This document shows, piece by piece, positions 14,605 to 22,639 of a stretch of DNA of 22,806 nt. Location of the stretch: the NCBI GenBank assembly GCA_964353855.1, contig CAYGWX010000035.1, forward strand, positions 1-22,806. Reading direction: 5' to 3'. The DNA comes from CAYGWX01 sp964353855 [NCBI: uncultured bacterium] (GTDB lineage Bacteria > Edwardsbacteria > CAYGWX01). The notes under the pieces are model-generated. The model was not told the DNA's origin, did not search any database, and saw only the letters and a list, made by a program, of their open reading frames with translations. Position 1 is the stretch's first letter. Each line of letters starts with the position of its first letter. The position numbers and the translations under genes were made by a program.

Positions 14605-15563
14605 GCGAAGGATTGGTCATCCGCTCCTTGTCGGATTCGGACCGCCCGCTCTGGAAGCGCTTTATTTACGAATCCCAGAACGGCACCCTCTTCCACGACT
14701 TGGACTTTCTGGCGTACCACCCAGCCTCGCGGTTCCGGTCTCGCCACCTTCTGTTTTGGGAGAAAGGAAACCTTGTTGCAGTATGCCCTGCCGCTGACCA
14801 AGAAGAAAATGGGCAAAAAGTGCTGATCTCTCATCCCGGGGCCTCTTGGGGGGGCTTGGTATTCCCCAAAGGGTTTAAGGCAGAAAACGTCAACGATTTA
14901 ATTGTTGGACTTGTTTCTTATGCCCGTGAGGAGAAAATTGAGCGGATCGTGATAACCCTTTCTCCCGAATTTTATTCTGAAAAACCGGACCACGCCCTGA
15001 GGTTCGCTCTGCATCTCTCGGGCTTTCGAGTCGTGAAAAGACAGCTTTCGGGGGCTGTGGCCCTGTCCTTTTTCCCCTCCTGCCTGAAGAAGACAGCCCT
15101 GCAGAAGGCGCAGCAGTCCCGACGGACAGGAGTCCGGGTCGTGCGCTCGGATGATTACCGTGCGTTCTACCCCGTCTTAGTTCAAAACCGGGCAAAACAT
15201 GGGGCGACGCCGACTCATTCTCTGGATGAACTGCTCCGGATCGATCAATTGATTCCCGGCCGGCTAGCCCTGTTTTTGGCCGAACATGAAAGCCGGCCCA
15301 TCGCAGGCGCCCTTCTATTTCTTGTAAATGGCAACGTGGCCCTAAGCTTTTACATTGCTCACAAGGAAGAATACAAGCAGCATCGGGCCACCAATCTGCT
15401 GCTCATGGAAACCATGCAATGGGCTCAGCAGGAGGGCTTTCGATATTACGATATGGGAACCTCCATGATCGGGGAGAAGCCCAATTGGAGCCTGGTCGCG
15501 TTCAAGGAAACTTTCGGAGCCCAGAGCTTCCTCAGGGATACCTACGAACTGGTTCTGACATGA
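14601..15563 (+). CDS. FemAB/GNAT-like acyl or aminoacyl transferase
   Basis: A 320-residue protein with the two-lobed GNAT arrangement of the FemAB and BioF2-like (Acetyltransf_6) families. The N-terminal lobe holds TLFHDLDFLAYHP and LLFWEKGNLVAVCP; the C-terminal lobe holds IAGALLFLVNGNVALSFYIAHKEEYKQHRATNLLLMETMQWAQQEGFRYYDMGTSM and the closing FKETFGAQ, matching the family pattern of a small-residue Asp-containing strand followed by FKxxFG. Family members add amino acids to peptidoglycan or acyl groups to polysaccharide. Which one applies cannot be told. The start is GTG in a 4-nt overlap; the stop overlaps the next ATG. Codon use looks slightly more AT-rich than its neighbours. Confidence 0.8.
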   Translation: MSEGLVIRSLSDSDRPLWKRFIYESQNGTLFHDLDFLAYHPASRFRSRHLLFWEKGNLVAVCPAADQEENGQKVLISHPGASWGGLVFPKGFKAENVNDLIVGLVSYAREEKIERIVITLSPEFYSEKPDHALRFALHLSGFRVVKRQLSGAVALSFFPSCLKKTALQKAQQSRRTGVRVVRSDDYRAFYPVLVQNRAKHGATPTHSLDELLRIDQLIPGRLALFLAEHESRPIAGALLFLVNGNVALSFYIAHKEEYKQHRATNLLLMETMQWAQQEGFRYYDMGTSMIGEKPNWSLVAFKETFGAQSFLRDTYELVLT

Positions 15564-16324
15564 TCTTGGATGCCCATCTTCATATCGGGACCTGGGATTT
15601 GGAGAAATTCTATGGGCTGAAAAACGATGTCCCGGGGACGGACGAGATACTGGACGCCTGCGGAATTGCAGGGGGAATCGTCACCCCCTCGGACCAGCGA
15701 AGAAACCAACGTCTGCTTGCCGATCTTCTTCAGAAGGGCACGAAGCGTTACTGGTTCTTTCCCTGGGTTCATCCCGGGGACCCGGAGGACTTTCCGTTCC
15801 TTGTCAAAAACCTCGATTTCATCGCCGGGTTGAAGTTTCATCCGGCCCTGAGTCAGAAGGCGGTCACGGACCCGGGGTACGAGCCTTATCTCCAGTTCGC
15901 AGACCAACGCGGATTACCTGTATTAATCCACTGCGGACGGTGGCAGGAGGTGGCCGGATACCGCTTCGCCGTCAAAGTGGCTCAGGCCCATCCCGGGATC
16001 CAATTCATCTTTGCTCATCTGGGCGGCGACGGGCCGGAGTTCAAGGTCGAAGCGGTGAGGACCGTAAAGGAACAGAGCTTGGGCAACGTCTGGTTCAGCA
16101 TCGAGGGGACCCGGGAATACTGGGCTCTGGCACAGGGCATCCGAACCCTTGGCATCGAGCGTTTCCTGTACGGAAGCGACTATCCCATCGAACATCCCCG
16201 GATGTATCTTGGGCTGGTGGATGCTCTCGAGCTTACCGATGCCGAGCGGGGGAAGCTTTTGGGCGGGAACCTGACAGAGCTCCTGGACCCGGACAAGTGC
16301 CTGGGGAAGGGGATGGGGATTTGA
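15560..16324 (+). CDS. Amidohydrolase 2 family metal-dependent hydrolase
   Basis: A 254-residue TIM-barrel hydrolase of the amidohydrolase-2 (decarboxylase-like) family. The metal ligands are DAHLH (His6, His8), His94 in LKFHP, His124 in VLIHCG, His153 in FAHLGG and Asp207 in YGSDYP. The start ATG 15560 sits in an ATGA overlap with the FemAB-like gene; the open frame extends upstream to 15419 but that part is antiphase to the FemAB-like gene and lacks family similarity. Members hydrolyse C-N bonds or decarboxylate aromatic acids. Placed among sugar genes it could deacetylate or trim a sugar intermediate; that is a guess. Confidence 0.88.
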   Translation: MILDAHLHIGTWDLEKFYGLKNDVPGTDEILDACGIAGGIVTPSDQRRNQRLLADLLQKGTKRYWFFPWVHPGDPEDFPFLVKNLDFIAGLKFHPALSQKAVTDPGYEPYLQFADQRGLPVLIHCGRWQEVAGYRFAVKVAQAHPGIQFIFAHLGGDGPEFKVEAVRTVKEQSLGNVWFSIEGTREYWALAQGIRTLGIERFLYGSDYPIEHPRMYLGLVDALELTDAERGKLLGGNLTELLDPDKCLGKGMGI

Positions 16325-18138
16325 GGGCGAAGCGCTTTTTTTGGGCAGGCCTTCTCGTCCTCGTCCTCTTCCTCATTCTCTGGCCGCGAGTCGCCCATAT
16401 GGATGCCGATCCCCCGGTCTCGCTCTCCCAGGCGTTTCAGAACGTGGGTGTGTTTCTTTACGATGAGGGATGGTGGACGGCGAATGCCCGGCACAAGGTG
16501 CTGTTCGGAGAATGGACTTTCGGAAGCTATAATTTGATGTACGTGAGCCCGGCCTTCACCCTCTTGGCCTGGACCTCTTTTTCCTTGTTCGGCGTGAGCC
16601 TGGAAACCGCCCGGATGCCTTCGCTCATCCTGGGCCTCCTCGGACTCACCCTTTTCTTCCTCCTGGCTTGCCAGGGCCTCGGCCATCGGTGGGGCGCGGT
16701 GGCGACCCTGATCACGGGATTGAGCTACCCTCTGACCATCTACCATCGCGCAGCACTGCTTGAGCCCACGGCCCTCTTCTTCACCCTCCTCGCCGGATTC
16801 CTCTGGTTCCGAAAAGCCCCCTTCTGGGCTCTGCTTTCAGGGGTGGGGGCGGCCCTCGCATTGCTGACGAAGCTCAACCTGGCTTATCTCCTGCCCGTCT
16901 TCCTCCTGATGGGGATTATCACTTGGGACAGGGGAGGAAAAGAGAGGAGCATCCTGTTCCTGATCGGGTTATCGCTGGCGGCGTTCGTCTGGTTTTTTGC
17001 TTTCCTCCTCCCTCACAAAGCGGATGTTTTTGCCTCCTACAGCCAGTACCATCGGGGCCGCTGGGTCCCGGGCACGGTGGGATCCCTCTCGTTGGGACTG
17101 AACGTCGCCAAGGTGCTGTTTCAGAGCCTGATCACCGGGACCATCTACCGGCATGAGGTCCTCTCCAAGATGCCGCTCCTTTTTCTCTTTTCCTGGCTGG
17201 GCGCCCTGATCCTTCTCCGCCGGAGAGAGATCTCGGGTCCGTCCGCTTTCTTTTTTCTTTTCGCCGGAACGGGAGGATTCTTCCTGGCGCTGTCCTCCTA
17301 TCAGCCGATGAGATATTTCTGCCCGCTCATCCCTGCGATGGGCTATCTGACGACCTCCTGGGCGCGGTCTGCCTGGGCTTCCGGGGAGCCGTCAAAGCGG
17401 GTTCCCTTAGGATTTCATCTTCTGGGCTGGGCCGGGCTTTCCCTCGTGTTTTCCCAGGTCTCCTATGCCCTTCTTCTGCCCCTTATCAGGACCCATTCGT
17501 CCGGGCTTGGGCTTCCGGATGGCGATGTTTTCCATCCCGAGGCCTTTTCCTTGAGCGCGTCGCTCTGGGACCTCGTGAAAACCAGGTCCCTTTTCCTGAT
17601 TCGATTCCTGAGCCGGCAACAGGCGTGGATGACGTTCCAAGCGCTTGCGGCATCCTGCTCCCTGGCTTGCGGGGTCGCCCTGGCTTCCGTATCGGTTATT
17701 TGCTTCCGCAAGGCTCTCCGGAGATGTGCACAATTCCTCGCTCGTCCCGCCGTGGTGGTCATCGTTTTGACCGCGGGGCTCGGCTTCGACATCTACCAAA
17801 CCTGGACGTGGGCCCTGCATCCGAGATATACCATCCGGGATTTCTCGCGTTTTCTGGGTGAAACCCTTCCCGCCGGAAGCGTGGTAAGTCCCGGCGGGGC
17901 TTACGCCCTGGAGAACCGGCTTCAGTACGATAACAGCGAGCTCGGGACGGGTAAAGTGGTCAAGTACGATTTTCCGGTCAATGCCGTAGTGCTGTTGACC
18001 GCGCATCCCCTGCTGGGGAAAGGGAAGCTCCAGGACATCCTCCGGGAACACGAAAATGCGTTCCTCGTAAAGAGGTTGGCGGTCCTGGAGGGGCAGTACC
18101 ATTTGGCGGTCTTTAAGTTGGAGAGGGGAGCCCCCTGA
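16321..18138 (+). CDS. GT-C membrane glycosyltransferase (ArnT/PMT-like)
   Basis: A 605-residue polytopic membrane protein with about 11-13 hydrophobic segments. An early loop carries the acidic YDEGWWTANARHKVLFGEW (about residues 43-61), the DE pair expected in the first periplasmic loop of GT-C enzymes (GT39/GT83, ArnT, PMT). Such enzymes move a sugar from a polyprenyl-phosphate carrier to an acceptor outside the membrane. The start is TTG 16321, overlapping the preceding stop as TTGA, with G-rich sequence upstream; the frame is open back to 15940 but that region is antiphase to the amidohydrolase. It is probably the transfer step for the sugar made by this cluster. Acceptor unknown. Confidence 0.85.
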   Translation: MRAKRFFWAGLLVLVLFLILWPRVAHMDADPPVSLSQAFQNVGVFLYDEGWWTANARHKVLFGEWTFGSYNLMYVSPAFTLLAWTSFSLFGVSLETARMPSLILGLLGLTLFFLLACQGLGHRWGAVATLITGLSYPLTIYHRAALLEPTALFFTLLAGFLWFRKAPFWALLSGVGAALALLTKLNLAYLLPVFLLMGIITWDRGGKERSILFLIGLSLAAFVWFFAFLLPHKADVFASYSQYHRGRWVPGTVGSLSLGLNVAKVLFQSLITGTIYRHEVLSKMPLLFLFSWLGALILLRRREISGPSAFFFLFAGTGGFFLALSSYQPMRYFCPLIPAMGYLTTSWARSAWASGEPSKRVPLGFHLLGWAGLSLVFSQVSYALLLPLIRTHSSGLGLPDGDVFHPEAFSLSASLWDLVKTRSLFLIRFLSRQQAWMTFQALAASCSLACGVALASVSVICFRKALRRCAQFLARPAVVVIVLTAGLGFDIYQTWTWALHPRYTIRDFSRFLGETLPAGSVVSPGGAYALENRLQYDNSELGTGKVVKYDFPVNAVVLLTAHPLLGKGKLQDILREHENAFLVKRLAVLEGQYHLAVFKLERGAP

Positions 18139-18140
18139 CG

Positions 18141-18923
18141 ATGATCTTATCGTCAAGCCCGAAGAAAGGCCCTTCTCCCTCCGGGGAGGGAAGGGCCTAT
18201 TCCACGATCGCGCCCTACTATGACGAGCTCATGGTGGTCGTGGAATACGAACGCTGGGTGGATTACGCGGTGCGCCTCCTGGAGAAGACGGGAGTCCACT
18301 CTAAGCGGGTCCTGGACCTGGCCTGCGGGACCGGGACCACGACCCTGCTTCTGGCCCAGAAAGGGTTTCAGGCCGTCGGCGCGGACAACGCCCTTGGGAT
18401 GCTTGCGATCGCCCGGCAGAAGGCCCTGGAGACGGGCAGGGAGATTCTATTCCTGGAGCAGGACATGCGCACCCTCCACCTGGAGGAGCCGGTGGAGCTG
18501 GTCACCTGCTTCTTCGACAGCGTCAATTACATGCTGGAGGAGGACGATCTCCTGGCCACGTTCCAGGCGGTGTTCGATGCCCTGGCGGACGGCGGGATCT
18601 TCCTGTTCGATGTCAACACCGAACTGGCCCTCTCTACCCTGGAGCCGGTGTACGTGCGGGAGGAGGGAGGGGTCACCTCTATCTGGAGGAACTACTACCA
18701 CAGGAAGGACAAGACCGTGACCCTGGACCTGACCCTGTTCGTGAAGGAGGGTGAGTATTACCGTCAGTTCACCGAGACCCACCAGGAACGGGCCTGGGGC
18801 GATAAGGCCCTAAGGCAGGCGTTGAATAAGGCCGGGTTCCGCCGGACGACGGTCTACAAGCACCTCACCTTCCTTCCTCCGGATAAGGAGACGAACCGAC
18901 TGATGATGGTTGCCGAAAAGTAG
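18141..18923 (+). CDS. SAM-dependent methyltransferase
   Basis: A 260-residue class I methyltransferase. The conserved opening AYSTIAPYYDELM (19-31), motif I VLDLACGTGTTT (57-68), VGADNALGML (79-88) and FDSVNYM fit the Methyltransf_25 group, small-molecule methylases of unassigned substrate. It starts two bases after the glycosyltransferase stop at ATG 18141. The first 18 residues are polar and outside the family match, so the real start could be later, though no better start codon is seen. It is unrelated to the methyltransferase at 13918 beyond the fold. It is the last gene of the plus-strand run. Confidence 0.87.
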   Translation: MILSSSPKKGPSPSGEGRAYSTIAPYYDELMVVVEYERWVDYAVRLLEKTGVHSKRVLDLACGTGTTTLLLAQKGFQAVGADNALGMLAIARQKALETGREILFLEQDMRTLHLEEPVELVTCFFDSVNYMLEEDDLLATFQAVFDALADGGIFLFDVNTELALSTLEPVYVREEGGVTSIWRNYYHRKDKTVTLDLTLFVKEGEYYRQFTETHQERAWGDKALRQALNKAGFRRTTVYKHLTFLPPDKETNRLMMVAEK

Positions 18924-18927
18924 GGGG

Positions 18928-18946
18928 ATCTCCCGCGGGGGATTTT
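18928..18946 (+). terminator. Weak hairpin terminator between convergent genes
   Basis: ATCTCCC (18928-18934) can pair with GGGGGAT (18937-18943), with one T-G pair and a tight loop, followed by TTTT. It sits five bases past the methyltransferase stop and touches the stop codon of the minus-strand gene. It is the only terminator-like element at this junction and is weak. Confidence 0.4.
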
Positions 18947-19880
18947 AAAAAGCCGCCTTTTCATTCATTTCCAGGAGATTCCGAAGCGCGGATTCGGCGT
19001 TCGGATAGAGAAAGGAATGGGCGGCGCCCAGAAGACGCTTGGGGACGACCCTCTGTCCGGAAAGAAGCATCTCCTCTGCCATTTCCCCCCATAGGAGGCG
19101 CAAGGCAAAGCCAGGGGCCTGAAGCCAGGAAGGGCGGCTCAACGTTTTACCCATCAAACGGCTGAAGTCTTTCATCCGGAGAGGCTCTGGCGCAGTCAGA
19201 TTGAAGACGCCCTGCAGATCCTCGTGTTCCATGAGGAAGCGTATCGCCTTAAGTTCATCCTGGAGGTGAATCCAGGAGAGCCACTGTTTCCCGGAGCCGA
19301 TCGGGCCGCCCAAAAACAGACGAAAGGGGAGGAGTAAGCGGGGGAGGGCTCCACCTGTTCGCCCGAGGACAAGCCCGGTGCGAATAACGATGCGTCGGAC
19401 TCCGAGGGATTCTACTTCTGCGGTCGAGGCCTCCCATTCCTGGACGACCCGCGACAGAAAGCCCCTGCCGTATGAGGAGGACTCATCGAGAAGCTCATCC
19501 GAACAGGGACCATAGTAGCCTATGGCCGAGGCCTGAACGAGGACCTCGGGCTTTCGTTTGGCCTGCCTGAGCGCCTCGACCACGGCTTTCCCTGCCCGCA
19601 GCCTGCTCTCGAGAATCCGCTTTTTCTTCTCCTCGGTCCACCGTCCCGAGGAGATGCTTTCGCCTGCCAAGTTTATGAGAGCGTAAGAGCCTTCAACAGC
19701 ATCCCTCCAGCCGTGGGCGCTCGTGCCGTCTACGGTGATGAGGGCTACGCGATCACCCAGAACCGTTTTGCCCTTTCCCGAATTGCGGACCAGAGCCACC
19801 ACCTCAAAGCCTGCGCTGACCAAATATTCGGACAGGGCCCTCCCGATGAAACCGGTTGCCCCGTTGATGACCACGCGCAT
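18945..19880 (-). CDS. TIGR01777/YfcH-type SDR epimerase
   Basis: A 311-residue atypical SDR of the YfcH (TIGR01777) family. It begins MRVVINGATGFIGRAL with the NAD(P)-binding motif. INLAGESISSGRWTEEKKKRILESR and ASAIGYYGP are the family signatures, followed by IRTGLVLGRTGGALPRLLLPFRLFLGGPIGSGKQWLSWIHLQDE and the C-terminal DUF1731 part, which ends LLGAAHSFLYPNAESALRNLL. The true reaction is unknown. Start ATG at 19880; no good Shine-Dalgarno site, but TAAATAAAA lies just upstream and might be a -10 element. It runs convergent to the sugar cluster and is probably transcribed alone. Confidence 0.93.
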   Translation of the reverse strand: MRVVINGATGFIGRALSEYLVSAGFEVVALVRNSGKGKTVLGDRVALITVDGTSAHGWRDAVEGSYALINLAGESISSGRWTEEKKKRILESRLRAGKAVVEALRQAKRKPEVLVQASAIGYYGPCSDELLDESSSYGRGFLSRVVQEWEASTAEVESLGVRRIVIRTGLVLGRTGGALPRLLLPFRLFLGGPIGSGKQWLSWIHLQDELKAIRFLMEHEDLQGVFNLTAPEPLRMKDFSRLMGKTLSRPSWLQAPGFALRLLWGEMAEEMLLSGQRVVPKRLLGAAHSFLYPNAESALRNLLEMNEKAAF

Positions 19881-19971
19881 CGTTTTATTTAGGAAAAGGT
19901 CCGTGAGGAAGCAGTTTCCGGATCTTGACAGTGGACCTCGTTCGGCATCGCTCTACGGTAAGCCTCCCCAT

Positions 19972-20481
19972 TTACTCCCGGTTGACCTCATCCAGGAGCC
20001 TGATCATCATTTTCCTCGCCCAGATCTTGTGGATGGCGATCAGGACCCAGGGCCAGACGAAGCACCAGAAGAGAAGCGAGCCCCAGAAGGCCCAGGGGTA
20101 GGCCTGGTAATTGGCTTGGTTCCCGGCGAATTGGAACAGGGCGGCGCTGCCCAGGATGGCTAAGGCGATGGCCAGCCCCAGCCCGATGCAGTAACCGGCC
20201 CAGAGCCAGTACCTGACGCTGTAATGAACGGCCCCCGGGGTCTTGTCCGTTCGGAGCGTGACGTCGTTCAAGCCCACGAAAGCGCCGGTCAAAAGCGAGG
20301 CGGCCCGGTAGCGCAGCTTCTGATGGCTCTCCTCGGCGATCACATACTGGTTTCGCCTCGCCGTCGCCCAGGGGAAGATTTTCTTGGCCCGGACCCTCTG
20401 GGCGAGGTTCTCCAGAAGCCTGGGGGAAAGCTTCTCCGGCTTGTAGAGGCCGTCGAAACCGGGCAGAAGAAGATGGGTCAT
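19972..20481 (-). CDS. Two-TM membrane protein of unknown function
   Basis: I do not recognise this 169-residue protein. The N-terminal half (1-88) is soluble and basic. Two hydrophobic stretches follow at about 91-117 and 128-152, the second very Trp-rich (WAFWGSLLFWCFVWPW), and a basic C-terminal helix. The topology is most likely both ends in the cytoplasm. It has a near-perfect Shine-Dalgarno (AAGGAGG, about nine bases before ATG 20481), so it is probably well translated. It lies 68 nt downstream of the phosphatase gene on the same strand. A short tandem TATCATG (20502-20515) lies in that gap. Its function may relate to the phosphatase, but only position suggests so. Confidence 0.8.
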   Translation of the reverse strand: MTHLLLPGFDGLYKPEKLSPRLLENLAQRVRAKKIFPWATARRNQYVIAEESHQKLRYRAASLLTGAFVGLNDVTLRTDKTPGAVHYSVRYWLWAGYCIGLGLAIALAILGSAALFQFAGNQANYQAYPWAFWGSLLFWCFVWPWVLIAIHKIWARKMMIRLLDEVNRE

Positions 20482-20549
20482 TGATTTTCCTCCTTATCCA
20501 TTATCATGTATCATGCATCACAGCGGAGTTCACTCCTTCCCTTATTCCT

Positions 20550-22616
20550 TCAAGCCGTGCTCCGACCAGCGACATCCACGACCACGAGGGTCAGGTCGTC
20601 GTCCAGAACCCCTCCCGATTTTTTCCCCGACCAGGCGGCGATGTGGGCTATGAGCGCATCCGTGAACCGGCCGGCCGGGAGCTCCTCGTGGGTCTGAATA
20701 AACTCTTTGAAACGCTCCTCACCGAAGAACTCTCCGGAGGCGTTTCTCGCCTCGGTGATGCCGTCCGTGTACATCACCATCCGGTCTCCGGGCTCCAGGG
20801 CCAGGGTGGCGTTCTCGTACCGGGCCTCGGGGAACGGCCCCATCACGAGTCCGTTATTGCAGAACTCGCGGATTCTTCCCTCTCCATTCCTCAAGAGAAA
20901 AAGCGGAGGGTGGCCTGCGCCGGCATAAACCATCTCGCACTTTCCGGTGTCCAGGAACAGACATCCTGCGGTGATGAACCTGTCTTCCGGTCCTCCGCAC
21001 AGGGCCTGGTTCATGCCGGTCATGATGCGGGCGGGGTCCGAGGCCCGGGAGACCTGGGAGGCAAAGGCGACCTTGACCATGGAGGCGATGAGGGCGGCCG
21101 GGACTCCGTGGCCGGAAACGTCGGCCACGAGGATGCTGAGGCCGTGGTCGTCCACGGGCAGAAAGTCATAGAAATCTCCCGCCACCGAGGCCATGGGGAG
21201 ATAGCGCGTGGCAATGTCCAGGCCCAGGATCTCCGGAGCCTGGCGGGGGAGGATGGAGAACTGGATCCGACGCGCGGTTTCGAGTTCCTGCTCCAGGGCG
21301 GCCATCTGCCTCTCCCGGGTGAAGAATCGGCGAGCCGCGGCGTAACCCAGGCAGCCGATGAAGAGCATCAGGCCCAGGGCCTCCAGGCCCAGGTTCAGGG
21401 GAAAGAGGCGCATGCTGACGAGGTTTTCGTGGACCGTGAACACGACGAAGATCACGAAACCGGCTCCCATCACCCTCAGCTCCGGGGTCGCGGGCAGCCC
21501 GCTGCGAAGGCCGTTAGCCAGGATCACGACCACGACCAGGATGCTCAGGTAGCTCTCCCAGAGTAGCGCGGAGTAGGGCGTGCGCAGAAGGATGTCCGCG
21601 GCCGCGGCCCCGACTGCGAAAAGCGCCTGAACGAGCAGGGACCAGCGGATGGAGTTCTTCCATCCCTTTCCGAGGAACTGCTCGGCGAACAGGGTGAAGG
21701 GGATGGAAACGGTGTAGGTGATGAGCGCGCTCAGGTGTGGCCAGAAGAAGGGCGGGGCCGGAATGAGGAAACGGGTGGAATAGGAGTCCATCAGGAGTCT
21801 GGCCCCGTAGAGCAGGGAGAAGGCCCCGAAGAAAATCAGGGAAAGGTCCCTGGACTTCCGGGGGAAAAGGGAGAGCAGCAGGCCGGAGAGACCCAGGGCG
21901 GCGAAGAGCACTCCCAGCGGGATCTGCAGGAAATCCCTGCGAAAAGGGGCCTTGGAATTCTCGCTGGCGAGATCCGGAGGGACCTTGAGGGGAGAGGGAA
22001 GGAGGGCGGAGAGTCCCGGGACCAAGGCCAACAGGCGCAGGGGGTTCTGGAGGAAGTCTTTGCGAAAGGGCGCCTTGGCGGTCTCGCTGATGAGCTGGGG
22101 AAAGGCCAGGCGGGGGGCGAGGGCGGCGTTCTCGATGAACACGTCATAGGGCCTTAGGTCCGGGACCCAGAGGTAGATCCGCCTGCCCTGGAACCCGGGA
22201 GGGACCGGAATGAGGTGCCAGGTGAGGTCGGGAAACCTTTTCGGGGCTTTGCCGGTCGGGTCGCCGAACTGGTAGATCATCGCTCCCTCCAGAAAGACGG
22301 CAAAGGCAGGGGCATCGGTCTGCAGGAGGATCTGGGAGTCTTCCCAGGGGATCTGGGGCAGGGGGGTCCGGAACCAGAACGAAAGGCCCTCCTTCTGCTC
22401 TGCCAGGCTGAGTTTCTTGATGGGCCGCCATTCCGAGGTCTCTCCTGAATCCGCGACTTGGGGAGAGGCCGGATACTCCTCGGTGGCCCTGGCGGCACGG
22501 TATTCCCAGCCGTGAGCCAGACGGATGACGGGCGCGGGAGTCCCGCCCTGAGGAAAGGTCTGGGCCGGCGCGACGCAGGGCGCGACAGCGAGCAAGATGA
22601 GGAGGAAGAAGAGCAA
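20550..22616 (-). CDS. Membrane SpoIIE/PP2C-type serine phosphatase with 7TM sensor region
   Basis: A 688-residue sensor phosphatase. Residues 1-18 are a signal peptide. About 25-170 form an extracytoplasmic, jelly-roll-like sensing part (WRP...LSFWFRTPLP, then DLTWHLIPVPPGFQGRRIYLWV). Six to seven hydrophobic helices lie between about 232 and 428 (7TMR-DISM style). A coiled-coil linker follows at 430-452, then the PP2C domain at about 460-682, with metal-binding motifs GDFYDF (480-485), VADVSGHG (497-504), YTDGITEARN (616-625) and DDDLT (672-676). Such proteins dephosphorylate anti-sigma antagonists. TTG 22616 is the listed start; a CTG at 22631 may be the real one. Residues 173-213 and 214-254 are a tandem duplication. 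Confidence 0.92.
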   Translation of the reverse strand: MLFFLLILLAVAPCVAPAQTFPQGGTPAPVIRLAHGWEYRAARATEEYPASPQVADSGETSEWRPIKKLSLAEQKEGLSFWFRTPLPQIPWEDSQILLQTDAPAFAVFLEGAMIYQFGDPTGKAPKRFPDLTWHLIPVPPGFQGRRIYLWVPDLRPYDVFIENAALAPRLAFPQLISETAKAPFRKDFLQNPLRLLALVPGLSALLPSPLKVPPDLASENSKAPFRRDFLQIPLGVLFAALGLSGLLLSLFPRKSRDLSLIFFGAFSLLYGARLLMDSYSTRFLIPAPPFFWPHLSALITYTVSIPFTLFAEQFLGKGWKNSIRWSLLVQALFAVGAAAADILLRTPYSALLWESYLSILVVVVILANGLRSGLPATPELRVMGAGFVIFVVFTVHENLVSMRLFPLNLGLEALGLMLFIGCLGYAAARRFFTRERQMAALEQELETARRIQFSILPRQAPEILGLDIATRYLPMASVAGDFYDFLPVDDHGLSILVADVSGHGVPAALIASMVKVAFASQVSRASDPARIMTGMNQALCGGPEDRFITAGCLFLDTGKCEMVYAGAGHPPLFLLRNGEGRIREFCNNGLVMGPFPEARYENATLALEPGDRMVMYTDGITEARNASGEFFGEERFKEFIQTHEELPAGRFTDALIAHIAAWSGKKSGGVLDDDLTLVVVDVAGRSTA
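21855..22100 (-). repeat. Tandem 123-bp duplication inside the phosphatase gene
   Basis: Two adjacent 123-bp segments (21978-22100 and 21855-21977) encode related 41-residue units. ETAKAPFRKDFLQNPL in the first matches ENSKAPFRRDFLQIPL in the second, and GLSALLPS matches GLSGLLLS. The offset is exactly 41 residues, so the frame is kept. The second copy has the better hydrophobic helix; the first has diverged. Confidence 0.85.
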
Positions 22617-22639
22617 TCGAATCCTGTTCAGCGAATCCC

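Noticed and set aside
15940-16320. Upstream extension of the GT-C gene frame
   Set aside because: The segment lies out of frame inside the amidohydrolase coding region and reads as basic low-complexity sequence. The TTG at 16321 gives a normal membrane N-terminus.
19925-19953. TTGACA on the plus strand as a promoter
   Set aside because: No -10-like hexamer lies 16-18 bases downstream, and there is no plus-strand gene to drive.
20481-21566. Plus-strand open frame of 361 codons opposite the phosphatase
   Set aside because: It mirrors the PP2C domain, whose catalytic motifs are intact on the other strand, and its own product is rich in Gly, His and Gln without any domain.
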